Shown in pieces: positions 57,675 to 64,000 of a stretch of 64,000 nucleotides of DNA. The notes beneath the pieces are model-generated. The model did not search any database. It was not told where the DNA came from and saw nothing but the letters and a program-made list of their open reading frames with translations. Numbering within the stretch: position 1 is the stretch's first letter; the number at the start of each line of letters is the position of its first letter. Made by a program: the position numbers and the translations under genes. Source of the stretch: Bacillus sp. FJAT-49711 (GTDB taxonomy: Bacteria > Bacillota > Bacilli > Bacillales > Bacillaceae_C); the NCBI RefSeq assembly GCF_018343715.1, contig NZ_JAGYPL010000002.1:690364-754363 (forward strand). The letters run 5' to 3'.

Positions 57675-57704
57675 GTTTAGAATTCTATTGTCTTGTCCAT
57701 AATG
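57675..57704 (+). promoter_or_regulatory. Sigma-F-like promoter of spoIIR
   Basis: GTTTA and GTCCATAATG are 15 bp apart. The second matches the sigma-F -10 pattern GGNRANAHTR at eight of ten positions, and the first matches GYATA at four of five. spoIIR is known to be a sigma-F gene in B. subtilis. Confidence 0.4.
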
Positions 57705-57721
57705 CCTGTTAGAGGGGGCAG

Positions 57722-58576
57722 ATGGATATGATGAATGAATATATGAAACATAGATTCTATCAAAAAAATATAGCTTGGGTATATATAGTGATTCTCGTTT
57801 TTGCAACAGTAGCAAGTTTGGCCATACCAAAACAGGAAATGGCCATGGCGTCAGACCCTTTTGTTATTCCGGGGGAGGCAATTCGCCTTAGAATATTGGC
57901 TAATAGTGATGGGGAAAAAGATCAGGAAGTAAAAAGAGCGATTCGCGATGAAGTGAATAAAGAAATTACAACTTGGGTGCAAGATTTAACGTCTATTGAT
58001 GCGGCAAGATCTACTATTACTTCCCAACTAGAAGAAGTGGAACAAATCGCAAAAAAGGAATTGGCTGCACGTAATCTTGACTATTCTGTAAAAGTAGAAT
58101 TCGACAATGTTCAGTTTCCTACAAAATTATATGGCCAATATCTTTATCCTGCGGGCACTTACGAAGCTATTTTAATCACACTGGGCGAAGGAAAGGGGGC
58201 CAATTGGTGGTGTGTTCTGTTTCCACCGCTTTGCTTTCTGGACTTTTCTAATAGTTTGGCAGTAAGCCCTGGTTTTGAGGAAGATGCAGAAACGGAAACT
58301 AAGACAGATACTAAGTCAGAAACTCATTCAAAAACTGACTCCGATACTAATTCTGATACTGATCCGAAAACCAATCCAGAAACCAACATACAAAATGTTA
58401 ATAAAGATATCGAAACAAACAAAGTGGAAACCATAAATGTGGACAAAACTGTGGATAATGATCCTGAACAATCGGAGAAACAATCCCCAGAAGAGCCACC
58501 AACGTTTGTAAAAGACGAGGAAAATAAAGTAGAAGTGAAATTTTTTGTAGTAGAATTATTTAATAAATTATTTTAA
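57722..58576 (+). CDS. spoIIR: Stage II sporulation protein R
   Basis: This 284-residue secreted forespore protein signals across the septum to activate SpoIIGA and so pro-sigma-E. An N-terminal signal or anchor (residues 17-36) is followed by the conserved domain with PGEAIRLRILANSDGEKDQ, YLYPAGTYEA and the cysteine-containing NWWCVLFPPLCFLD. A long low-complexity linker rich in T, D, K, S and N (residues about 186-262) precedes the conserved end VEVKFFVVELFNKLF. B. subtilis SpoIIR is much shorter in the linker. GAGGGGG lies just before the ATG. Confidence 0.93.
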   Translation: MDMMNEYMKHRFYQKNIAWVYIVILVFATVASLAIPKQEMAMASDPFVIPGEAIRLRILANSDGEKDQEVKRAIRDEVNKEITTWVQDLTSIDAARSTITSQLEEVEQIAKKELAARNLDYSVKVEFDNVQFPTKLYGQYLYPAGTYEAILITLGEGKGANWWCVLFPPLCFLDFSNSLAVSPGFEEDAETETKTDTKSETHSKTDSDTNSDTDPKTNPETNIQNVNKDIETNKVETINVDKTVDNDPEQSEKQSPEEPPTFVKDEENKVEVKFFVVELFNKLF

Positions 58577-58594
58577 TCACACTATAAACGCAAG

Positions 58595-58788
58595 TTATAC
58601 ACATAAATCACAGGAGTTATCCACTGGATAATCTTAATTATCCACATTATGTGCATAACTTGTTCCTTGTTTTCTGCAAAACTCGTAAAAAAATAAATAA
58701 TATCAACAAATAGGAAAGAGGCAATATAAATGAAAACAGAAAGATGGTCCGTGGATAAAGATGTGGATAAAAGTAAAAGTTATCCACA
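58595..58788. promoter_or_regulatory. DnaA-box cluster before and within the start of ywlC
   Basis: Five perfect matches to TTWTNCACA are present: 58595-58603 (+), 58638-58646 (+), 58650-58658 (-), 58762-58770 (-) and 58780-58788 (+). Three near matches lie at 58617, 58623 and 58750. The ywlC region is one of the DnaA-box clusters described in B. subtilis, where they bind DnaA outside oriC. Confidence 0.85.
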
Positions 58789-59785
58789 GATCGAGGAGGC
58801 AGCTGCTCTATTACTTAAAAACGAAGTAGTCGCTTTTCCGACAGAAACAGTGTATGGGCTGGGGGCTAATGCTAAATCGGATGAGGCAGTAGCGAAAATC
58901 TTTGCGGCAAAGGGAAGACCAGCAGACAACCCATTGATTGTCCACATTTCATCCACAAGTCAGCTGCAGAACATGGTTGCCTCTATTCCGGAAAAAGCGA
59001 AAAAATTAATGGATCATTTTTGGCCGGGACCATTAACGATCATTTTTCAAAAAAAACAAGGGGCTGTTTCTGAACTAGTGACGGCTGGGCTTGATACGGT
59101 AGCGGTTCGAATGCCGGACCATCCGGTTGCCCTAGCTCTTATTGAAGAATCAAATCTACCGATCGCGGCTCCAAGCGCAAATCGATCGGGAAAACCAAGT
59201 CCGACAGCTGCTGAACATGTAGCGAATGATTTGCTGGGAAAAGTTGCTGGTATTTTAGACGGAGGGTCAACAGGCGTTGGGGTTGAATCAACAGTCATTG
59301 ATTGCACTGGAACGACTCCAATTATTTTAAGACCAGGCGGTGTTTCAAAGGAAGAGATTGAATCGATCATCAATCAAGTTGATGCGGATTCGAGCTTAAA
59401 AAATCAAAAATTAAAACCAAAATCACCAGGCATGAAATATAAGCATTACGCACCTGCAGCTCCTTTATTTTTAGCAGAAGGTGAACCGAAATGGCTTCAG
59501 ACCTTAATAAATGAAAAGCGAAATCAAGGTTTAAAAGTAGGAGTTATGGCATCATCCGAAACAGCGTCTTATTATGATGCTGATATGATTCTTGATAGTG
59601 GCAGTAAAAATAACTTAAGTGAAATTGCTCACTCCCTTTACCATGCTCTCCGTGCTTTCGATGAAGCTGAACTGGATATCATTTTCTCGGAGACATTTCC
59701 GGAAACAGGTGTAGGTGCAGCCATTATGAACCGGCTAGATAAAGCGTCCGGCCACAATTGGATTCGTCAAACAGCTTCTCCTTAA
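58730..59785 (+). CDS. ywlC: L-threonylcarbamoyladenylate synthase (Sua5/TsaC, YwlC)
   Basis: This 351-residue enzyme makes threonylcarbamoyl-AMP from threonine, bicarbonate and ATP, the first step of the t6A modification of tRNAs that read ANN codons. The YrdC domain shows FPTETVYGLGANAKSDEAVAKIFAAKGRP (quoted parts: PTETVYGLG and IFAAKGRP), and the substrate-binding SANRSGKPSPT. The C-terminal Sua5 domain follows from residue 230. AAAGAGG precedes the ATG. The first 20 codons overlap DnaA boxes. Confidence 0.94.
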   Translation: MKTERWSVDKDVDKSKSYPQIEEAAALLLKNEVVAFPTETVYGLGANAKSDEAVAKIFAAKGRPADNPLIVHISSTSQLQNMVASIPEKAKKLMDHFWPGPLTIIFQKKQGAVSELVTAGLDTVAVRMPDHPVALALIEESNLPIAAPSANRSGKPSPTAAEHVANDLLGKVAGILDGGSTGVGVESTVIDCTGTTPIILRPGGVSKEEIESIINQVDADSSLKNQKLKPKSPGMKYKHYAPAAPLFLAEGEPKWLQTLINEKRNQGLKVGVMASSETASYYDADMILDSGSKNNLSEIAHSLYHALRAFDEAELDIIFSETFPETGVGAAIMNRLDKASGHNWIRQTASP

Positions 59786-59861
59786 AAAAATAGTCTAATC
59801 CCTTTTTTAATCGCATATGTTCCCTATAGGCAAGTCCAATGGGGAAAGGGGAAGATAGACA

Positions 59862-60413
59862 GTGCTTCCAGAAATCATCACATTATTAATCATGGCATTT
59901 GCAGTTGGGATGGACGCCTTCTCTGTCTCCCTCGGCATGGGAATATATAAGCTAAGATTAAAACAAATCTTTATAATTGGAATTTCTGTAGGCATCTTTC
60001 ATGTCGTCATGCCATTGATTGGAGTTTTAGCCGGCCATTTATTAACAGATACCTTTGGGAAAATAACAGGTAATATTGGCGGAATTCTACTCGTTATTCT
60101 TGGTTTGCAAATGATCATATTTTGTTTCAGGAATGACCAGCAAACCTTTATATTGCCAGTAGGCGGGGGAATCCTTATTTTCTCGCTCCTTTTGAGTGTG
60201 GATAGTTTTTCTGCTGGAATTAGTTTAGGTATGTTTGGTGTAAGAGCGGCGATAACCGCTTTGTGTTTTGGACTCGTTGCCGTATTCCTAACGTGGAGCG
60301 GATTGTTATTAGGGCGTAAAGTGCAAAATTTACTCGGTATCTATGGAGAACTTCTTGGAGGAATAATTTTGATCGCATTTGGTCTTAAGCTGTTACTTCA
60401 ATTTCCATATTGA
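59862..60413 (+). CDS. mntP: Manganese efflux pump MntP
   Basis: This 183-residue inner-membrane protein exports manganese. It has six hydrophobic segments in two homologous halves, each with an essential acidic motif: AVGMDAFSVSLGMG near residue 12 and SVDSFSAGISLGMFG near residue 106. The start is a GTG with GGAAAGGGG upstream. No yybP-ykoY manganese riboswitch is visible in the 76-bp gap from ywlC. It holds the place of B. subtilis ywlD. Confidence 0.93.
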   Translation: MLPEIITLLIMAFAVGMDAFSVSLGMGIYKLRLKQIFIIGISVGIFHVVMPLIGVLAGHLLTDTFGKITGNIGGILLVILGLQMIIFCFRNDQQTFILPVGGGILIFSLLLSVDSFSAGISLGMFGVRAAITALCFGLVAVFLTWSGLLLGRKVQNLLGIYGELLGGIILIAFGLKLLLQFPY

Positions 60414-60424
60414 ATAAAGTCAAG

Positions 60425-60462
60425 AAAGGCGGCTTTTCTTTATAGAGGGCTGTCTTTTTTTT
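60425..60462 (+). terminator. Terminator of mntP
   Basis: AAAGGCGGC and GCTGTCTTT pair with G-U wobbles, followed by an eight-T stretch. Confidence 0.7.
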
Positions 60463-60569
60463 GTTTATATTAGTTCAAAGCCTCGACTGGCAAACTTCAT
60501 TTCTACTCATTTTAGTAAATTGCTATAGATTTTTCATGTCAATCTACATTAGTCAGGAAAGCCAGCGAC

Positions 60570-60775
60570 ATAAACGGACGAAACGATAGCCCAACGTTGC
60601 GCTTTCCTTCAAGCAACATCCGCTTTTCCCGCCTCGTCGTGTTACCTTCATCACAGGTTCAATGTCAAAAAAATGAACGACAGCTAATACCGACAGTTCT
60701 GTGGCGAATGCGATGACCCACATCCTGTACTTCTATTCATTGATCACAAGGCACTTGCGCTTTTCTGAAAGTATG
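60570..60775 (-). repeat. Very degenerate family A-like repeat region
   Basis: The right end, ATTGATCACAAGGCACTTGCG with CTTTTCTGA, matches the repeat end at 90-128 (the copy at the window start). Upstream the sequence has only loose matches, such as CCGCTTTTCC, so the boundaries are uncertain. No gene is seen between 60463 and 60840. Confidence 0.45.
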
Positions 60776-60840
60776 CCATAATTTTCTCTATATTCAAGTA
60801 GTCCTTTATACTTAAATGTGCGAAAAAGGTGGTAGTTAAT

Positions 60841-61275
60841 GTGAACGTTCTTTTTATTTGTACGGGAAATACTTGCAGAAGCCCGATGGCAGAAGCAATT
60901 TTTAATCATAAGTGGATTGGAAAAGGTGAAGCTAAGTCGGTTGGTATGTTTGCTTCTGAAGGTGAACAGGCGGCTATGAATACGATTCATGTGTTAAAAG
61001 AAAACGACATACAGATTAACCATCAATCCAAACAGCTTACGGAAAATGATTTGCAATGGGCTTATTTAATATTGACAATGACAACATCTCATAAAAATAT
61101 GCTGCTAAACAATTATCCAGGTTCTGCCGATAAAATATATACATTGAAAGAATACATATATGGTCCCGGACGTGATTTGGATGTAATGGATCCTTACGGC
61201 GGTGATATAAATGTGTATCGTTCAACTTTTAGCGAATTAGAGGATTTAATCAACCGTATTTTTGAAAATGAATAA
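60841..61275 (+). CDS. ywlE: Protein arginine phosphatase (YwlE)
   Basis: This 144-residue low-molecular-weight phosphatase removes phosphate from arginine residues, opposing the McsB kinase. The P-loop CTGNTCRSPMAE holds the nucleophile cysteine and the threonine that gives arginine specificity, and the general acid aspartate is in DPYGG. I chose the GTG at 60841, 8 nt after AAAGGTGG; a GTG at 60829 overlaps that site. The order ywlC-mntP-ywlE-rpiB-ywlG is that of B. subtilis apart from the chemoreceptor gene. Confidence 0.93.
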   Translation: MNVLFICTGNTCRSPMAEAIFNHKWIGKGEAKSVGMFASEGEQAAMNTIHVLKENDIQINHQSKQLTENDLQWAYLILTMTTSHKNMLLNNYPGSADKIYTLKEYIYGPGRDLDVMDPYGGDINVYRSTFSELEDLINRIFENE

Positions 61276-61320
61276 CATCGTAAAAATTTATACAATTAGA
61301 GAACTGGACAGGTGAAAATT

Positions 61321-62610
61321 ATGGCAAAAGAACGCAAATACAAATTTGGCTTACAGAAAAAACTAGTCGTCTTTATTACGTCGGTAGCAACGATTACTTT
61401 TTCAACTAGTGCCTTCTTTCTTTATTTTATTTATCCTTTTGTAGATGAATACATGAGTGAAGTGATGTTCACACTTGGTACGTTGTTGCTAGGGATTATT
61501 TGGTCTGGAATTTTAACTTACTTCGGTGCATTTTTTATTACGAAACCACTTCAAAGACTAGAACAGGCAGCCGTTAAAGTTGGAGAAGGGGATATAAGTA
61601 CGGATGTAAAAATCTATGGAAGAGATGACGAGATTAATTCGCTCGGAAAAGCATTTAATGGAATGCTTCATAATTTTAGAGAAATGGTTTTTCAAATCGA
61701 AGACAATTTTAATAAAACGAATGAAAATGTCATTTCAATTTCTAAAAAATCAGTAAAAGCCGCTGAAGAAGCAGAAAATGCGGCACATACAATATCGGAA
61801 ATCTCCTCAGGTGCGGAAAGTTCAGCTGCTGCCATCCAGGCAACCGCAGAATCTGTAGATGATATTACGCAAATTGCGCATAAAGTCCAGTCGATGGCAC
61901 GGGAATCAGAGAATATAACGAAAACAATGCTAGATGAGTTGCACAATAGCCACCAAGTCGTTGAATCCCTTGTTAGTGGAATTGAGAAACTGGCGATTGG
62001 GAATAATCAATCGTTGGAAGCAGCACATAGGTTAGAAGAAAATGCTACGAAGGTCGAGCAAATCATCCAACTAGTCGGAGATATCGCTAATCAAACAAAC
62101 TTGCTAGCATTGAATGCGTCGATTGAAGCGGCAAGAGCCGGTGAACATGGAAAAGGCTTTGCGGTTGTTGCGGAAGAAGTTAGGAAACTAGCTGATGAAA
62201 GTGCAAAAGCAGTTCAAGGAATATCGGATCTTATTCAAAACATCCAAACAGAAGTTGGAAGTGTTGTGAAGCAAATTTCTGTACAAGTTGCATCCGTAAA
62301 TGAAGAAGTGAAGAAAGGTACACAAACGAATGCAGCTATTACGGCAATGACAAAAACGATTCATGAAACGGCATCTAGTGTTACAAACATATCAGATCTC
62401 GTCGATCGTCAAATGGAAAGTGTCAGCGTCACATCTGCACAGGCTCAAGAAGTAGCCGCGATTGCGGAAGAGACATCAGCGGGTGCGGAAGAAGTAGCGA
62501 AACAATCAAAAAAACAAGCGGAAGATATGGAAGAAATCGACCAACTCGCAGAACAATTACGGGAGCAAGCCGGCAAATTAAAAGACACTATCTCCCGTTT
62601 CACATTATAA
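61321..62610 (+). CDS. Methyl-accepting chemotaxis protein without a large sensor domain
   Basis: This 429-residue chemoreceptor has two closely spaced membrane segments (residues about 18-38 and 48-75) with only a few residues outside the cell. A HAMP domain ([19 protein letters not shown]) and a signalling domain with [20 protein letters not shown] and [19 protein letters not shown] follow. The lack of an external domain suggests that it senses within the membrane or through HAMP. The ATG at 61321 follows AGGTG; a GTG at 61312 overlaps it. It is inserted between ywlE and rpiB. Confidence 0.92.
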   Translation: MAKERKYKFGLQKKLVVFITSVATITFSTSAFFLYFIYPFVDEYMSEVMFTLGTLLLGIIWSGILTYFGAFFITKPLQRLEQAAVKVGEGDISTDVKIYGRDDEINSLGKAFNGMLHNFREMVFQIEDNFNKTNENVISISKKSVKAAEEAENAAHTISEISSGAESSAAAIQATAESVDDITQIAHKVQSMARESENITKTMLDELHNSHQVVESLVSGIEKLAIGNNQSLEAAHRLEENATKVEQIIQLVGDIANQTNLLALNASIEAARAGEHGKGFAVVAEEVRKLADESAKAVQGISDLIQNIQTEVGSVVKQISVQVASVNEEVKKGTQTNAAITAMTKTIHETASSVTNISDLVDRQMESVSVTSAQAQEVAAIAEETSAGAEEVAKQSKKQAEDMEEIDQLAEQLREQAGKLKDTISRFTL

Positions 62611-62643
62611 TAGGGACATCATGAATAGGGAGGACTTTTTAAC

Positions 62644-63084
62644 ATGAAGGTTGCGTTGGCATCGGATCACGGTGGTATTCAAATTCGTGAAGAAATTAGA
62701 CAATTGCTTGAAGAGCTAAAAATAGAGTATGAAGATTTTGGTTGTGACTGTGCGGATTCAGTAGATTATCCAGATTATGCAGTACCAGTAGCAGAAAAGG
62801 TCGCAAAAGGTGAATTTGATCGAGGAATATTGATTTGTGGCACTGGCATCGGCATGAGTATTTCTGCGAATAAAGTAAAAGGCATTCGCTGCGCACTTGT
62901 CCATGATGTTTTTAGCGCTAGAATGACACGCCTTCATAATGATAGCAATGTTTTAGCAATGGGAGAACGAGTCATAGGGGCAGGACTGGCGCGTGAGATC
63001 GCCGAGACTTGGCTGCAAACCGAGTTTGAAGGCGGACGTCACCAAACACGTATTGGAAAAATTGCAGAGTACGAGGGAAAATAA
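62644..63084 (+). CDS. rpiB: Ribose 5-phosphate isomerase B
   Basis: This 146-residue enzyme interconverts ribose 5-phosphate and ribulose 5-phosphate. The fold signature KVALASDHGGIQIRE, the active-site cysteine in ILICGTGIGMSISANK and the histidine in VHDVFSARMTRLHND are all present. GGGAGGA precedes the ATG. It matches YwlF of B. subtilis in position. Confidence 0.94.
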   Translation: MKVALASDHGGIQIREEIRQLLEELKIEYEDFGCDCADSVDYPDYAVPVAEKVAKGEFDRGILICGTGIGMSISANKVKGIRCALVHDVFSARMTRLHNDSNVLAMGERVIGAGLAREIAETWLQTEFEGGRHQTRIGKIAEYEGK

Positions 63085-63158
63085 ATTCAAAAGTTGGGGC
63101 GTCTGCTAGTCGCTGATCTAGACGGAAACTCTCTTTAATTTATAATCCGAACAAGTGC

Positions 63159-63191
63159 AAAATCCGGACCGTCATTCGAGTTCCGGATTTT
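63159..63191 (+). terminator. Terminator of rpiB
   Basis: AAAATCCGGA and TCCGGATTTT form a perfect 10-bp stem; the T-run is partly within the stem (TTTTATTC). Confidence 0.75.
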
Positions 63192-63223
63192 ATTCAATAT
63201 CGATAGTAAAGGAGATGAGGATT

Positions 63224-63796
63224 TTGACATTACCTTTAGAAAAATGGCGTGAAGAAATGAAGGCGATCATTCAAGAAAGTCGTCATTCCTTACAACTTCA
63301 TACTGGAAAAACTTTAGTCATAGGCTGCTCTACCTCAGAAGTGGCAGGGAAAAACATCGGTACGTCTGGAACGATGGAAGCAGCAGAAGTCATTTTTTCA
63401 GAGCTGAAAAAATATGCAGACGAATTAGGTTTCCATTTAGCATTTCAATGCTGCGAACATTTAAACCGCGCGCTTGTCGTTGAAACGCAAACAGCAATTG
63501 AAAAAGGTCTCGAACAGGTTTCAGTCATCCCTGCTCCAAACGCAGGAGGGTCAATGGCAACATACGCTTATAATCAGTTTAAAGAACCTGTCGTAGTTGA
63601 ATTTATTAAAGCAGATGCTGGAATTGACATCGGCGACACTTTTATCGGTATGCATCTAAAACATGTTGCAGTCCCCATTCGTGTAAAACAGAAACAATTA
63701 GGGAACGCGCATATTACGATTGCCACGTCTCGTCCGAAATTAATAGGTGGAGCAAGAGCAATATACGAAGCGGAAAAACTGAACATTCAATGCTGA
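63224..63796 (+). CDS. ywlG: YwlG family protein (TIGR01440/UPF0340)
   Basis: This 190-residue protein matches the conserved YwlG family of unknown function. Motifs include VIGCSTSEVAGKNIGTSGT, FQCCEHLNRALVVE, PNAGGSMATYAY and HITIATSRPKLIGGARA, cited separately. I chose the TTG at 63224, 9 nt after GGAG; the upstream open frame begins inside the terminator of rpiB and is not supported. It precedes glyA, as in B. subtilis. Confidence 0.9.
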   Translation: MTLPLEKWREEMKAIIQESRHSLQLHTGKTLVIGCSTSEVAGKNIGTSGTMEAAEVIFSELKKYADELGFHLAFQCCEHLNRALVVETQTAIEKGLEQVSVIPAPNAGGSMATYAYNQFKEPVVVEFIKADAGIDIGDTFIGMHLKHVAVPIRVKQKQLGNAHITIATSRPKLIGGARAIYEAEKLNIQC

Positions 63797-63843
63797 TGTT
63801 CAGTTAAATGTTCAGGAAATGCCTATAAAATATGAAAAATCGT

Positions 63844-63872
63844 TTGGCATGACCACTTTTCCATGGTAAAAT
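63844..63872 (+). promoter_or_regulatory. Sigma-A promoter of glyA
   Basis: TTGGCA and TAAAAT are separated by exactly 17 bp, 52 bp before the glyA start. Confidence 0.8.
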
Positions 63873-63924
63873 GGAAAAGAATTTATTAACGACCATTATT
63901 TTTAACATGATGAGGGGGAGCGAA

Positions 63925-64000
63925 ATGAGCACAATTGCACAACAAGATCCGCAAGTGTACAAAGCGATTCAAAATGAATTAAAACGCCAGCGGACGAAAA
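63925..64000 (+). CDS. glyA: Serine hydroxymethyltransferase, 5' end
   Basis: The frame from the ATG at 63925 runs off the window after 25 codons. The N-terminus (DPQVYKAIQNELKRQRTK) matches the first helix of Bacillus GlyA, and the position after ywlG agrees. GAGGGGGAG lies 4-5 nt upstream. The enzyme converts serine and tetrahydrofolate to glycine and methylene-tetrahydrofolate; the catalytic parts lie outside the window. Confidence 0.85.
   Translation, partial: MSTIAQQDPQVYKAIQNELKRQRTK

Overview
The window looks like a chromosome segment from an endospore-forming, low-GC member of the Bacillaceae. It carries sporulation genes (spo0F, spoIIR, a pbpG with a sigma-G-like promoter), and most of its backbone follows the gene order known around the Bacillus subtilis ywhB-glyA region: ywhB-ywhC-ywhD, pbpG, speE-speB, ywiB-argS, clsB, fadF/acdA, rpoE, pyrG, a ywjG-type gene, spo0F, fbaA, murA, rho, rpmE, tdk, prfA, prmC, spoIIR, ywlC, mntP, ywlE, rpiB, ywlG and the start of glyA. 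I cannot name a species. No rRNA, tRNA, CRISPR array or phage was seen.

Layout. 1-2.3 kb: ywhBCD and dispersed repeats. 2.3-5.2 kb: a VanR/VanS-like two-component pair and a VanY-like D,D-carboxypeptidase, behind an attenuator-like hairpin. 5.2-13.1 kb: pbpG, polyamine genes, a diguanylate cyclase and ywiB-argS. 13.2-19.3 kb: an accessory module (beta-helix lipoprotein, DUF4956 membrane protein, VTC/triphosphate-tunnel protein) divergent from its own-looking response regulator and kinase. 19.4-26.3 kb: clsB, then a cobalamin riboswitch whose terminator is followed directly by a group IIC intron, then btuF-btuC-btuD, the last fused to a CbiZ-like domain. 26.3-29.8 kb: a 52-bp tandem repeat array, a NERD protein and a chemoreceptor. 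29.8-40.6 kb: fatty-acid/branched-chain oxidation genes (fadF, thiolase, hydroxyacyl-CoA dehydrogenase, two acyl-CoA dehydrogenases, a TetR regulator) ending in icmF, with paired operator-like palindromes and a perfect cre box. 40.7-46 kb: rpoE, a decayed PH-domain gene, a DUF1846 gene, an IS66 remnant and pyrG. 46-64 kb: conserved housekeeping and sporulation genes, interrupted by a repeat array (50 kb), an ECF sigma/DUF4179 pair (53.6-55.4 kb) and a DnaA-box cluster before ywlC.

How it fits together. IcmF needs adenosylcobalamin, and 11 kb upstream lies a B12-riboswitch-controlled corrinoid uptake and salvage operon. FadF, the acyl-CoA dehydrogenases, MmgB and MmgA form an oxidation route probably repressed both by the TetR protein and by CcpA. 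VanRSY and PbpG act on peptidoglycan; the VTC/DUF4956/beta-helix module is a candidate surface system of unknown role. Several repeat families (about 150 bp, about 125 bp, 52 bp, and a 13-bp palindrome) fill most intergenic gaps and are the least explained part of the window.
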